This document shows positions 9,054 to 19,029 of a stretch of 64,000 nt of DNA, piece by piece. The position numbers and the translations under genes are program-made. Position 1 is the first letter of the stretch. Every line of letters starts with the position of its first letter. Location of the stretch: NCBI RefSeq assembly GCF_014699115.1, contig NZ_JACXAD010000003.1, positions 62,001 to 126,000 on the forward strand, in the 5' to 3' direction. This stretch comes from Hymenobacter montanus (GTDB taxonomy: Bacteria; Bacteroidota; Bacteroidia; Cytophagales; Hymenobacteraceae). The notes beneath the pieces were generated by a model. The model ran no database searches. It saw nothing but the letters and a program-made list of their open reading frames with translations, and was not told where the DNA came from.

Positions 9054-11939
9054 ATGACCGACAACATTGCCGCCCCCGCTAAAAAGCTTTTCCTGCTCGA
9101 CGCCTTCGCGCTGATTTACCGCTCGCACTTCGCGTTCAGTAAAAACCCGCGCATCAACTCCAAGGGCATGAACACCGGGGCCGTGCTCGGCTTTACCAAC
9201 ACGCTGGTCGAGGTGCTGCAAAAAGAAAAGCCCACGCACATCGGCGTGTGCTTCGATGCGGCGAAGAAGACGTTTCGCCACGACCAGTTTGCCGACTACA
9301 AGGCCCAGCGCCAGGCCATGCCCGAAGACATTGGCATTGCCATCCCCTACATCAAGAAAATCATCGATGCCTTTCACATTCCCGTGCTGATGATGGACGG
9401 CTTCGAGGCCGACGACGTGATTGGCACCCTGGCGCAAAAGGCGGAAAAGGAGGGCTTCGAGGTATTTATGATGACGCCCGACAAAGACTATTGTCAATTG
9501 GTGACGGACCATATCAAAATCTACCGCCCGGCCTTCATGGGCAACGCGGCCGAGGTGTTGGACGTGGCCCACGTGCTGGCGCGCTTCGAGATTGAGCGGG
9601 TGGAGCAGGTGATTGATATCCTGGGCTTGCAGGGCGACGCCTCGGACAACATTCCCGGCATTCCCGGCATCGGCGAAAAGACGGCTAAGGCACTGATTAA
9701 GCAGTTCGGCTCGGTCGAAAACCTGATTGCCAATTCCGACCAGCTCAAAGGCAAGCAGCAGGAAAACGTGCGCAACTTCGCTGAGCAGGGCCTGATGAGC
9801 AAGGAGCTGGCCACCATTCACGTGAACGTGCCTTTGGAGTTTGAGGCCGACAAGCTGGTGCTCGACGCCCCCGACGAGGCTAAGCTGCGGGAGCTGTTCG
9901 ACGAGCTGGAGTTCCGGCAGCTGGCGGCCCGGGTGCTGGGCGGCGGCCCGGCCCGCCCCCCGGCCGGGGTAGCCAAGCCCGGGACCACCGGTGCGCGGCG
10001 GCCCCGGGTGGTGGCCGGCCAGGCCTCGTTATTTGGCAACCCCGGCGACGAAGCTGTGGCCATCGGGGCTGAGGAAGGCGAAACCGGCCAATTCGGGGCG
10101 CCCACCGGCCCCCGCCGCCGACTCGAAGACGTGCCCTACCACTACCACCTGATTGATACGCCCGAGCTGCGCAAGTCGCTGCTATCCTTCCTGCTGCAGC
10201 AAACCGAGGTCAGCTTCGACACCGAAACCACGGGGCTCGACATTATGACGGCGCGGCTGGTGGGCCTGAGCTTCTGCTGGCAGCCGGGGGAGGCCTACTA
10301 CGTGCCCGTGCCCACGGAAGACCCGGCCGCCGCGCAGGCCATTGTGGATGAGTTCTGCCCGTTCTTCGAGGCCCGGCACATCCTCAAGATTGGCCAGAAC
10401 GTGAAGTACGACCTCACCATTCTGCGGCACTACGGCGTAGAAGTGAGCGGGCAACTGTTCGACACCATGCTGGCCCACTACCTCATCGAGCCCGACATGC
10501 GCCACAACATGGACGTGCTGGCCGAAACCTACCTGCACTACTCGCCGGTGTCTATTCTGGACCTGATCGGCCCCAAGGGCAAGAAGCAGAAAACCATGGC
10601 CGACATTCCGCCAGCCGAGGTGAAGGACTACGCCTGCGAAGATGCTGACGTAACCCTGCAGCTCAAGCACGTGTTCGAGCCCATGCTGAAGGACCTGGGC
10701 CTGCTGGGCTTGCTCAACGACGTGGAAAACCCGCTGGTACCGGTGCTGTCCAGCATCGAATACGAGGGCGTGAGGATCGACTCGAACGCTATGAACGAGT
10801 ACTCGGCCGAGCTGCAAGGCTATATCCAGGAGCTCGAGGGGCAGATCTTTGCCGAAGCCGGCGGGCCCTTCAACATCGGCTCGCCCAAGCAGCTGGGCGA
10901 GGTGCTTTTTGACAAGCTTCAGCTGGGCGGCGGGAAGATCAAGAAAACCAAGACCGGCCAATATGCCACCGGCGAGGAAATCCTGAGCGTGCTGGCGGCC
11001 GATAACCCCATCGCGGCCCTCATCCTGGAGCACCGCCAGCTCACCAAGCTGCGCAGCACCTACGTCGAGGCGCTGCCTCAACTGGTGAGCGTAGTTGACG
11101 GCCGCGTGCACACCAACTTCAACCAGGCCGTCACGGCCACCGGCCGCCTGAGCAGCACCAACCCCAACCTGCAGAACATTCCCATTCGCACGGAAAAGGG
11201 CCGCGAAATCCGTAAGGCCTTCGTGCCGCGCGATGATAACCACGTGCTGCTAGCGGCCGACTATTCGCAGGTTGAGCTTCGCATCATGGCCGATTTCTCG
11301 GGTGACAAAACCATGATTGAGGCTTTCCGCCAGGGGCTCGACGTGCACGCCAGCACCGCCAGCAAGGTCTTCCACGTACCCATCGACCAAGTCGACGCTG
11401 AGATGCGCCGTAAGGCCAAGACCGTGAACTTCGGCATCATCTACGGCATCTCGGCCTTTGGCTTGGCGCAGCGCATCGGCATCAGCCGCAAGGAAGCCAC
11501 CGACATCATCGAGACCTACTTTCAGGAGTTTCCGTCGGTGAAACAGTTTATGGACGACAGCATTAACCGGGCCCGCGAGCAGGAGTACGCCGAGACCTTG
11601 CTCAAGCGCCGCCGCTACCTGCGCGACATCAACTCGCGCAACGCCACCCTGCGCGGCTACACCGAGCGCAATGCCATCAACGCTCCCATCCAGGGTACGG
11701 CCGCCGACATCATCAAGATGGCCATGATCAACATTTACCACTGGCTGCGCGAAGAGAAGCTGCAAACGCGCATGATTCTGCAGGTGCACGACGAACTGGT
11801 ATTCGACGCTGTACAGGAGGAGGTTGACTACATCACGCCCAAAATCAAGGAGCTGATGACCAACGCGCTGCTGCTGCCGCACGGCGTGCCCCTGGAAGTG
11901 GAAGTGGGCACGGGCCGCAACTGGCTGCAGGCGCACTAG
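9054..11939 (+). CDS. polA: DNA polymerase I
   Basis: 961 residues from the ATG at 9054. An in-frame ATG 27 bases upstream adds only MSCIPFSLP and is less likely. Three modules are present. The 5' nuclease (1-300) has LLDAFALIYRSHFAF, FEADDVIGTL and NIPGIPGIGEKTA. An intact 3'-5' proofreading domain (about 370-560) has SFDTETTGLD, NVKYDLTILRHY and YACEDADV. The polymerase domain has ADYSQVELRIMADFS (motif A), RRKAKTVNFGIIYG (O-helix) and LQVHDELVFD (motif C). A low-complexity linker rich in Pro, Arg and Ala lies at about 300-360. It serves Okazaki-fragment maturation and repair synthesis, and stands alone with a terminator behind it. Confidence 0.98.
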   Translation: MTDNIAAPAKKLFLLDAFALIYRSHFAFSKNPRINSKGMNTGAVLGFTNTLVEVLQKEKPTHIGVCFDAAKKTFRHDQFADYKAQRQAMPEDIGIAIPYIKKIIDAFHIPVLMMDGFEADDVIGTLAQKAEKEGFEVFMMTPDKDYCQLVTDHIKIYRPAFMGNAAEVLDVAHVLARFEIERVEQVIDILGLQGDASDNIPGIPGIGEKTAKALIKQFGSVENLIANSDQLKGKQQENVRNFAEQGLMSKELATIHVNVPLEFEADKLVLDAPDEAKLRELFDELEFRQLAARVLGGGPARPPAGVAKPGTTGARRPRVVAGQASLFGNPGDEAVAIGAEEGETGQFGAPTGPRRRLEDVPYHYHLIDTPELRKSLLSFLLQQTEVSFDTETTGLDIMTARLVGLSFCWQPGEAYYVPVPTEDPAAAQAIVDEFCPFFEARHILKIGQNVKYDLTILRHYGVEVSGQLFDTMLAHYLIEPDMRHNMDVLAETYLHYSPVSILDLIGPKGKKQKTMADIPPAEVKDYACEDADVTLQLKHVFEPMLKDLGLLGLLNDVENPLVPVLSSIEYEGVRIDSNAMNEYSAELQGYIQELEGQIFAEAGGPFNIGSPKQLGEVLFDKLQLGGGKIKKTKTGQYATGEEILSVLAADNPIAALILEHRQLTKLRSTYVEALPQLVSVVDGRVHTNFNQAVTATGRLSSTNPNLQNIPIRTEKGREIRKAFVPRDDNHVLLAADYSQVELRIMADFSGDKTMIEAFRQGLDVHASTASKVFHVPIDQVDAEMRRKAKTVNFGIIYGISAFGLAQRIGISRKEATDIIETYFQEFPSVKQFMDDSINRAREQEYAETLLKRRRYLRDINSRNATLRGYTERNAINAPIQGTAADIIKMAMINIYHWLREEKLQTRMILQVHDELVFDAVQEEVDYITPKIKELMTNALLLPHGVPLEVEVGTGRNWLQAH

Positions 11940-12000
11940 CCGGGTTGGCGCCGCTAATAGCTAATGCCTCAACTGCTCATTTTTTAGCTCATAAAAACAG

Positions 12001-12032
12001 CAAGCCCCGGCAACCTGAGTTGCCGGGGCTTG
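12001..12032. terminator. Terminator between polA and the convergent T9SS protein gene
   Basis: A perfect 14-bp stem, CAAGCCCCGGCAAC with its complement, around a CTGA loop. It is flanked by AAAACAG on the left and TTTGATTT on the right, so it can serve both convergent genes. Confidence 0.85.
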
Positions 12033-12063
12033 TTTGATTTACTCCAAGTCAATCAGGTGCACC

Positions 12064-14535
12064 CTATTCGAGCACCACGCGACGCGTGAGCACCTGCCCA
12101 CCGGCCGCGACGCGTAGCGTGTAGAGCCCCGGTGCGAGCGAGCGGGCGTCCACCGTCTGCTCGGCCGCCGGGCGCAGGGACTGGCGCAGGACACACTGGC
12201 CCAGCGCGTTGAACAGCGACGCCTCGCCCGCCTGGGCCGAAGAGCGGTGCAGCGTGAACTCGCCGCTGGCGCTGGGGTTGGGCGATACCAGCAGCCCATC
12301 CGCCTCGGCCTGGGCCCGGGCGGCGGACACGGTGGAAGCCGTCGCGCAGATGCTGAAGGCTCCCAGGAGGTCGTTGAACTGGAAGGTATGTACGCGCACC
12401 CAGTAGGTAGTGCTGGCCGTGAGCGAAGTGAGGTCGAGCGCCGGTGCGGCCACGTTCGACTGACCACCCACGCAGCGCACGTTCACGAAAGGCCCCGTGC
12501 AGGAAGTCCCCCGTAGCGCCTGCACGATGCTGGCGGAGGACCCCGTCACGCTAATGCGCACGGCCGTGCTGCCGGGTCCGGTGGCGGCGGTCGTGAAGCT
12601 AAACCAGACGTCGCGCGGCGTAAAGTTGACGCCGGTGCAGGCGCTGGCCGACACGGACGGACTAGTGGTGATGGTGGCTCCGAGGTTAGTCGTGTTCAGC
12701 GGCACGCAAGTGGAGTTGAGGGGCAGCACGATGGCGGCGCAGGGGTCGTCGTTGGTCGGGGTCGTGGCGAAGTTTATCGGGCCGGCCAGGGGGCTGGTAC
12801 CCGCTGCTCCGCCGCAGTTCTGCCGCACGTAAAACTGGTACGCGGTGCTGGGCTGCAAGGTAGTGAGCGTGAGCGGCGACGTAGCGCCTACCACCGAGGT
12901 GCCGCTGGTGGCGGGGTCGAAGCCGGCGGGGCCGTAGATCAGCGTTGCGGTACCGCCGCCACCGCCCAGCGCGAAGCTGAGGGTGGCGCCATTTTGGGTG
13001 GCGTTGCTCGCGCTCAGGTTCGTTGGCAGGGGGCAGGCCGAGGGTTCCGTAATGGTGAGTATAAAGTCCTTGGTTTCGCCCAAGCCGAAGTTAGTGCAAG
13101 CATCGGAGGGGCCATTGGTGTTGGGCGTGCGGCGTGAGCGCACGCGCAGCACCGTTTGGCCCAGGGCAGCCGTAGCCGGCACCGTGATATTCACCGTCGA
13201 AGGCAGGTTGACGCCCGACGATACGGCTACCTGCACCCATTCGCCGGGCTCGAAGCTCAGGCTGTGGTCGGCATCCAACCAAGCCGAAATAATGTCGTTG
13301 GCGCCAGTTGTAACGATGAGCTGGTAAGTGCTGCCCCGCTGCACCGTGGCCGTAGTGCTGCCACTGGCCGGATAGCTGGTGTAGGCCTGAGCCGGCGCAC
13401 CGGACGAGGTGCAGGTGAGGCCCGAGGCATTGAGGGTGGTGCCCGATAAATTGATGGCCGTGATGTTATCCGGTCCACACGTGCCGCCAAGGTTCGTAGC
13501 GCAATAGCCCGCGGTCGTATTAAAGGTTACCGTAGTAGGCGGCGAGGTCAGCCCACCCCCGCACGCGGCGGCGACGGTAGCCGTGTACGTGGTGTTAGGT
13601 GTCAGCCCACTCAGGGTTACCGGCGAAGCGGTGGGAGCCGGCGACAGGGTTTGCAGGGGGCCTCCAGCGGCCTGGTACGTTACCGTGTAGCCGGTGGCAA
13701 TGGCCGGCCCCTGAAAGGTGAGGGTGGCCGTGGTGCCGGTAACGGGAGCGGCTCCGAGATCAAAAGGAGCGGAGCAGCCAGCGCTGGTACCGGGCTCGAA
13801 GGCGTACATCTGGCCCGCCGCGGGGGCCGTAGTGATGGTTCTGGTTTCGGTGGTGGAGCTGGTCACTGGCGCCGCCGAGCTATTGTTCAAGCTGAGAAAA
13901 GCCGATGGGTTCATGGCGGGCACCGGCCCCGCCAACCCAATGGAAGCCCCGAAGCTCGGACCCGTAGCCGGGGCCATGCTCTCGGGCCGGTAGATGTACT
14001 CGATCCGGTTGGTGCCCTCGTACAATTTCACCTGAAACGAGATAACCGGCCCCGTAGCTTGGTAGCTCCATTTCCAGTTCAGCCATTCAAACGTGAACAC
14101 GCGGTTCGGGGCCGTGCCCGAAGTTTGGTACGAAGCGCGGGCACCGGCCGCGCTACCGGCCAGGTCGTCCCACAGGGGCGCGAGCAGCGGCTTTTCAGTG
14201 GCGGCCGCATTCGTGCTGAGCTGGTTGCCCACGTTGTAGCTGGCGTTGGCATTAAAGGATAGAAACCCATTGGAAGACGCTTTAACGCCCGTATACGCCA
14301 CGCCACCAAATACAAAGCTGAAGCCCAGGGGCAGCAGCGTCGAGCCGGAAGTAGCGTCGTCGGCGAGTAGCACTGGTACATTAGTGGCGCTGTTTGCCAG
14401 TGGAGTGAAAGTGCCCGCCGACGCAGTAAACGAGTACCCATTAACCTGGGCTTGGGCCGGGCACACCGCCGCGCCCCCGATTACCAGCAAAGCCGGCAGC
14501 AGCCAGCGTCGCCACAGAGAAGTAAAAACCTGCAT
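12064..14535 (-). CDS. Large secreted fibronectin/GEVED-domain protein with T9SS sorting domain
   Basis: 823 residues, starting with a long signal peptide ending in PAQAQ. Residues about 25-250 form a beta-rich region. Fibronectin type III-like repeats follow, recognised by LTPNTTYTATV and LQPSTAYQFYV endings. A GEVED-like domain with Asp-rich AWLDADHSLSFEPGEW sits near 410-500, and a further beta domain with TYWVRVHTFQF near 690. The C-terminus (LVSPNPSASGEFTL to RRVVLE) is a T9SS type A sorting domain, so the protein is expected on the cell surface or secreted. Composition is dominated by Thr, Ser, Ala and Gly. Adhesion or matrix binding is plausible, and no catalytic motif is visible. A -7-like CAAAGCTA (complement TAGCTTTG) lies at 14584-14591 upstream. 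Confidence 0.85.
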   Translation of the reverse strand: MQVFTSLWRRWLLPALLVIGGAAVCPAQAQVNGYSFTASAGTFTPLANSATNVPVLLADDATSGSTLLPLGFSFVFGGVAYTGVKASSNGFLSFNANASYNVGNQLSTNAAATEKPLLAPLWDDLAGSAAGARASYQTSGTAPNRVFTFEWLNWKWSYQATGPVISFQVKLYEGTNRIEYIYRPESMAPATGPSFGASIGLAGPVPAMNPSAFLSLNNSSAAPVTSSTTETRTITTAPAAGQMYAFEPGTSAGCSAPFDLGAAPVTGTTATLTFQGPAIATGYTVTYQAAGGPLQTLSPAPTASPVTLSGLTPNTTYTATVAAACGGGLTSPPTTVTFNTTAGYCATNLGGTCGPDNITAINLSGTTLNASGLTCTSSGAPAQAYTSYPASGSTTATVQRGSTYQLIVTTGANDIISAWLDADHSLSFEPGEWVQVAVSSGVNLPSTVNITVPATAALGQTVLRVRSRRTPNTNGPSDACTNFGLGETKDFILTITEPSACPLPTNLSASNATQNGATLSFALGGGGGTATLIYGPAGFDPATSGTSVVGATSPLTLTTLQPSTAYQFYVRQNCGGAAGTSPLAGPINFATTPTNDDPCAAIVLPLNSTCVPLNTTNLGATITTSPSVSASACTGVNFTPRDVWFSFTTAATGPGSTAVRISVTGSSASIVQALRGTSCTGPFVNVRCVGGQSNVAAPALDLTSLTASTTYWVRVHTFQFNDLLGAFSICATASTVSAARAQAEADGLLVSPNPSASGEFTLHRSSAQAGEASLFNALGQCVLRQSLRPAAEQTVDARSLAPGLYTLRVAAGGQVLTRRVVLE

Positions 14536-15233
14536 ATAACGAGAATTAGGTGAATGAAAAAACGAAGAAATTTATTGATTATGCAAAGCTAAGGCGTTAT
14601 GCTCTACTGTGCGACGAAATGTTTTGACAAAAAAACGTATAATTTATCCTTTATCTGAATGCTGAATTTTTGTAAAAGTAGTTGACTTCTTTTTTGCATT
14701 TTAAGGCAACATTGGTGGGCGGGCTCGCAGCATTGCCAAGCGGAGTACAGCATGAGTAATTAACGCAGACAGCTTCCCAGAAGCTATTCAGGTGGTAATT
14801 TAAGGATTTTAACAAGGGCTCAAGAATTCGTGATTTCCGATATCCTGGGAGCGCGACTCGCGCTACTCTTGCCGGTTCATAGCGGAAAGCGCATCCGTTT
14901 CCCTCCCGGATGGGGATGTGTTAATCACCTTTTTTTTACCGCGTAGTTATGGGCTTGGCGGTATTTTGCGCGCTAGTGTTGCCGGGCATGTCCATTAATA
15001 TTACCCTATCCCACCGCCTTGCGGCTGTCGGCCCTGGTACCAACGCGAAACTAGTGGTCCGGCTATTTCTAGCCCGGGCTAATGGCGGGGGCGCGGTACG
15101 CTACCGGGGCCTGGCCAGCGTCGCAACAAGTAAGAAGTGGCCCCGCATCACACGTACCTGCGATGGCTACCGTTGCTACCCTCCCGTTTTCCCACCGACA
15201 TTTGAGTTGCAGCCAGCTACCCGCCTGTCGCCT
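14536..15233. other. AT-rich divergent intergenic region
   Basis: About 700 bases between two divergent genes. On the minus strand TAGCTTTG (14591-14584) matches the Bacteroidota -7 element for the T9SS protein, but no clear -33 element is placed at the right distance. The frame of the downstream hydrolase stays open back to 14949 without signal-peptide or family character. I see nothing else. Confidence 0.4.
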
Positions 15234-16307
15234 ATGAGACATTCTCTCCTCTTTCTGCTTGTGCTATTGTGCTGCCCGTGGAGCCGCGCCCAACTGTCGC
15301 CCACGGCCGCCACGCTGCTGGCCCTGATGCAGCAGGCTAACGTGCCGGGGACGCAGCTGCTGTACACGCGCAACGGCAAGAAACAAGCATACGCGCTGGG
15401 CCAGCGCACCGCCGGCCAACCAGCCGTCGTACAGACCACCACCACTTTCGAGGCGGCCTCGCTCGGCAAGGCCGTGTTGGCGTATACCACGCTGCGCCTG
15501 CTCGATCAGGGTGTGTTCAGCCTTGACAAGCCCTTGCTGAGCTACTACGCTTACCCGCGCCTGCAAGGAGCGCCGAACGCCGACAAAATCACGGCTCGTA
15601 TGGTGCTCGGTCACACCACCGGTCTACCCAACTGGGCCACTAACCCGCTGAGCCCGGAGTGGGCCACCGCGCCGCTACGCCTGAAATACGCGCCCGATAG
15701 CTGCTGGAATTACTCCGGCGAAGGCTACGTGCTGCTGCAAAAAACGCTGGAGTACCTCACCAGTAAGTCGTTTGAGACGCTGGTGCAGGAGGAGACTTTC
15801 GGGCCGTTGCGGATGACGCACAGCAGCTTCGTGTGGAGCGAGCAAATGGCTGCTAATGTCGCCTCGGGTCATGACGGCCAGGGAAAGCCCGCTCCCATCA
15901 CGCACTTTTCCGCCGCTTACGGCGCCTTTAGCTTGCTCAGCACTGCAGCCGACTATAGCCGGTTCTTGCAGGCGTTGATGACGGGTAAGAAGCTTAAGCC
16001 GGCCACGGCCCAGCTACTCCGTAGCCCGGCCAACGAAGCCCAGCGTTGCGGCAAGCCGGCGACGTCCACCGACCCACTTATCGCCTGGGCTTGCGGCGTG
16101 GGCTTGGCCACCACCAGCCAGGGACTGGCCCAGTGGCAGTGGGGCGACAATGGCAGCTTCAAGGCCTTTTACATGACGCTGCCCGGCAAAAAAGAAAGCC
16201 TGGTATTCCTCACCAACAGCTCCAACGGCCTCAAAATGGCCGATGACCTGCTGCGGCTGTTCTTCGGCCCGGGCGAGTATAGTGCCCTGCAGTGGTTGTC
16301 TGAATAG
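15234..16307 (+). CDS. Secreted beta-lactamase-family serine hydrolase
   Basis: 357 residues from the ATG at 15234, which begins a good signal peptide (MRHSLLFLLVLLCCPWSRA, then Q). The frame is open 95 codons further upstream, but that extension looks non-coding. PF00144 motifs: ASLGKAV (SxxK), a Tyr motif in WNYSGEGYVLL, and WGDNGSFKAF in place of the usual HxG loop. It lacks the lipobox seen in the family member at 5.4-6.7 kb, so it is probably soluble in the periplasm or secreted. Targets could be peptidoglycan peptides or small esters. It stands alone, with no regulator adjacent. Confidence 0.85.
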   Translation: MRHSLLFLLVLLCCPWSRAQLSPTAATLLALMQQANVPGTQLLYTRNGKKQAYALGQRTAGQPAVVQTTTTFEAASLGKAVLAYTTLRLLDQGVFSLDKPLLSYYAYPRLQGAPNADKITARMVLGHTTGLPNWATNPLSPEWATAPLRLKYAPDSCWNYSGEGYVLLQKTLEYLTSKSFETLVQEETFGPLRMTHSSFVWSEQMAANVASGHDGQGKPAPITHFSAAYGAFSLLSTAADYSRFLQALMTGKKLKPATAQLLRSPANEAQRCGKPATSTDPLIAWACGVGLATTSQGLAQWQWGDNGSFKAFYMTLPGKKESLVFLTNSSNGLKMADDLLRLFFGPGEYSALQWLSE

Positions 16308-16325
16308 TTTACTTTACTGACGGGG

Positions 16326-16436
16326 CGGCTCCATATCGGCGAAATCATTCAGAGTGCCCGCCGCCGGCACCTCGTCCAAGGCCAACGCGGCGGCTCCATA
16401 CCAGCAAAATCATTCAGCCGTGGTGGCGGCACCTCC
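16326..16436. repeat. Two-copy imperfect direct repeat, period 65 bp
   Basis: CGGCTCCATATCGGCGAAAT at 16326 recurs as CGGCTCCATACCAGCAAAAT at 16391. Both continue with CATTCAG and end near a GGCACCTC motif. It follows the serine-hydrolase stop and shows no coding character. Confidence 0.55.
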
Positions 16437-16603
16437 AAACCTGAAAGTAGGCAGCAAATGAAATGATTAGCGTAGTGCGCATCGTGTAATTGCGTATGTC
16501 GCTAAACGATACGCTGCAAAGTAGAGGTGCAAAATGCTGACCCTCTAACCCTTACTGTCAGTTTAGCAATAAGAAGGCTATCCAATCCCCACAAACTAAG
16601 AGC

Positions 16604-16854
16604 TAGCCAACCCAAGTTGCGGACTAACCGCGTGGCGGCGGTAGAGCATGGTACCCCCGACCAAACCAGAGCCGCGTCGCGGTGACAGGTCAACGCCAAG
16701 AGCCGAAGGTATCACCGCTACGCGGCTCTCACCCACCGGACCTCTTTCAATTCCTACCGGGTACGACCGCGACGCGGCTCTCACCCACCGGGCCTCGTTG
16801 AAGTACTGCCAACCTTCCGCCGCTACGAGGCTAGTTCGCAACTTGAGTTGGCTA
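16604..16854. mobile_element. MITE-like palindromic element of about 250 bp
   Basis: Outer arms 16604-16644 and 16813-16854 are imperfect inverted copies of about 41 bases: TAGCCAACCCAAGTTGCGGA against the complement of an arm ending CGCAACTTGAGTTGGCTA. Inside lie a perfect 15-bp inverted pair (GAGCCGCGTCGCGGT at 16669-16683 and its complement at 16766-16780) and a direct repeat CGCGGCTCTCACCCACCGG (about 16721 and 16775). No transposase is present. The right arm contains the stop codon of the sigma54 regulator (16852-16854), so insertion may have shaped that gene's 3' end. It could also be a folded intergenic RNA element. Confidence 0.5.
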
Positions 16855-19023
16855 CGCCTCCACCCCCACCGTGCGCCGGATGCCCAGCTTCTTCATGCGG
16901 GCTTCCAGGGTTTTGGGGTTGATGTCGAGCAGCAGGGCCGCCCCGTGGGCACCGCTTACCCGGCCGCCGGTTCGGTGCAAGGCGGTGAGGATGTGGTCGC
17001 GCTCCTGCTCCCGCATGGTTTTGAGCGGAGCCGTGCCCGAAACAGTGGCGTCAGCCGCTCCGGATGTTGCTGGGGCCGCCGCAAACCCCGCGAATTCCAG
17101 AAACGGCCCCTGGCTTACGATGATGGCCTGTTCCAACACGTGCTCTAACTCCCGAATGTTGCCGGGCCAGGAATAGGCTCGCAGGGCCGCCAGGTCGGCT
17201 GGGTGCACCTGGCGGCTGGGCTTGCCCAGGCGCTTGCTTAGCCGCTGCACGAAGTGGCGCAGCAGGGGCTCAATGTCTTCCCTACGCTCGCGCAGGGGCG
17301 CTAGTTGAATGGGAAACACGTTGAGGCGGTAATACAAATCGGCTCGAAAGCGGCCCGCGGCTACTTCATCAGCCAATACCCGGTTGGTGGCCGCAATTAC
17401 CCGGGCATCGGAGCGCAGCACCCGCGTGCCGCCCAGGCGCTCAAACTCTTTTTCCTGGAGTACGCGCAGCAGCTTGGCTTGCAGGTCGAGCGGCAGCTCG
17501 CCGATTTCATCCAGGAAGATGCTGCCACCATTGGCCAGCTCGAACTTGCCGATGCGCCGCTCCACCGCCCCCGTGAAGGCGCCTTTTTCGTGGCCGAACA
17601 GCTCGCTTTCGATGAGCTGGGCGGGCAGGGCCGCGCAGTTGAGCTTGATGAGGGCACGAGCGTGGCGGGGCGAGGCGTTGTGCAGCTCGCGGGCTACGAG
17701 CTCTTTGCCGGTCCCGGTTTCGCCCGAAATCAGGACCGTTGTGTCGGTAGGGGCCACCTGACGGATGCGTAGCTGGGTTTGCTGCAAGGCCGGGCTGTTG
17801 CCGACGAATGCTCCGGAATCGGCCCCGAAGCGGGCGGAAGAGTTGATTTCATTAACCAAGTACGTCCGCTCCTGCTCAACCTGGGCCTTAAGCTCCTGGA
17901 TTTGCTCGAAGGCGAAGAGGTTTTCCAGGGCCAGCGCAATCTGAGGCACCAGCCCCACTACCGTCGCCAGGTCCTGGGGCCGGAAAGCATCGGGGCGGGC
18001 CGCGGAAAGGGTGAGTATGGCCGCGCCATCAGGCCGCTGCCAGATGGGCACCACCAGCAGGGCGCGGGTGTGGTAGTGCTCGTACACGTAGCGCAGGCGC
18101 GGGTAGCGCACGGCCAGGGCCTTGAACTCGGGGCCGGAGTAAATAGCCGCGGTTTGCAGTAGCTCAGTATTCTGCTGATAGATCGTGCTCTTATCGGCCA
18201 GGATTTCGGCTTGGTCCCGGTCCAGGCTTAACGCCTCGAGCGGAGCCCCGGGCGCTGGGCGCAGGAGTTCAGCAAAAGCCTGAAACTCCTTTTCCTGCCC
18301 CGCCCGCTGCACCCGAATGCCGAAGTACTCGAACGGCACCACCCGGCTCAGCTCCTCGGCCACGGCCCGGAACAGTGGCTCCCGCTGCTTGATGCTAAGC
18401 AAAGCGTTGTTGATGTTCAGCTGCAGGGTGCGTTCCTGCTCGCGGCGGGCTACTTCCTCAAAAGCCAGGGTGTTAGCTACGGCCACTGCCACGAGCGCGC
18501 CAATCTTCTCCAGCAAGCGCTCATCGGCGGGCGTCAGGTTGGGCGAGTGGCGGGCCGCCAGGAAGAGGGCCCCAATCAACCGGCCGCCGGTGCGGAGCGG
18601 CACGGCCGTGAGCTGCGTGATCAGTAGCTGCTGCATTCGCACAAAAGGCTCGTAGTCTGGGTAGTCGGCTAAATAATCCGACAAGGCAATCTGGCGCACT
18701 TGCGGGTTGGCTACCAGCTTTTCAAGGGGCGAGCCGGCAATGGGCGTGAAGTAGTTATTCCCGGCGGGTAGAGCTAAGTCACTTTCTTCGGTTCCGTAAT
18801 AGTCGCGCAAGAAAAGACGCTTGTTCTTCAGCTCAGCGTCAAATACGCTGATGCCGATGAGATCAAACGGAAAAATCAGGCGCAGCTTCGTTGTAACGAC
18901 TTTAAACAGCGAGTCTTTGTCACGGCTAGTTGCGATAGCATCATTGAGATGCAGCAACAAAGTTTCGTCTTGATCGGGCATGAGCGAGGGCAAAGCGGAT
19001 TCAACCAGCGTAAGGCAAGACAA
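16852..19023 (-). CDS. GAF-domain sigma54-dependent transcriptional activator (FhlA/NorR-like)
   Basis: 723 residues. An ATG at 18981 (MPDQDETLLLHLND) is an alternative start. Two GAF-like sensor domains occupy about 15-185 and 200-370. A sigma54-interaction AAA+ domain spans about 410-640, with Walker A GETGTGKE (near 434), the sigma54 loop GAFTGA (near 481) and Walker B GSIFLDEIGEL. A Fis-type helix-turn-helix closes the protein (about 675-720, INPKTLEARMKKLGI). GAF sensors bind small ligands or redox cofactors, and the ring then remodels sigma54 polymerase. It faces the tolC-uspA-emrAB cluster, whose upstream region carries palindromes and a -24-like element, so that cluster is its probable target. 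Confidence 0.92.
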   Translation of the reverse strand: MSCLTLVESALPSLMPDQDETLLLHLNDAIATSRDKDSLFKVVTTKLRLIFPFDLIGISVFDAELKNKRLFLRDYYGTEESDLALPAGNNYFTPIAGSPLEKLVANPQVRQIALSDYLADYPDYEPFVRMQQLLITQLTAVPLRTGGRLIGALFLAARHSPNLTPADERLLEKIGALVAVAVANTLAFEEVARREQERTLQLNINNALLSIKQREPLFRAVAEELSRVVPFEYFGIRVQRAGQEKEFQAFAELLRPAPGAPLEALSLDRDQAEILADKSTIYQQNTELLQTAAIYSGPEFKALAVRYPRLRYVYEHYHTRALLVVPIWQRPDGAAILTLSAARPDAFRPQDLATVVGLVPQIALALENLFAFEQIQELKAQVEQERTYLVNEINSSARFGADSGAFVGNSPALQQTQLRIRQVAPTDTTVLISGETGTGKELVARELHNASPRHARALIKLNCAALPAQLIESELFGHEKGAFTGAVERRIGKFELANGGSIFLDEIGELPLDLQAKLLRVLQEKEFERLGGTRVLRSDARVIAATNRVLADEVAAGRFRADLYYRLNVFPIQLAPLRERREDIEPLLRHFVQRLSKRLGKPSRQVHPADLAALRAYSWPGNIRELEHVLEQAIIVSQGPFLEFAGFAAAPATSGAADATVSGTAPLKTMREQERDHILTALHRTGGRVSGAHGAALLLDINPKTLEARMKKLGIRRTVGVEA

Positions 19024-19029
19024 CGGCTG

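Noticed and set aside
12064..14535. Possible adhesin toxin or polymorphic toxin in the large secreted protein
   Set aside because: No toxin domain or immunity gene; only fibronectin/GEVED-type and sorting domains are seen.
14949..15233. A longer start for the serine hydrolase
   Set aside because: The 95 added codons lack protein character and would bury a clear signal peptide at 15234.
16648..17148. A 166-codon plus-strand frame
   Set aside because: It runs through the palindromic element and antisense to the sigma54 regulator.
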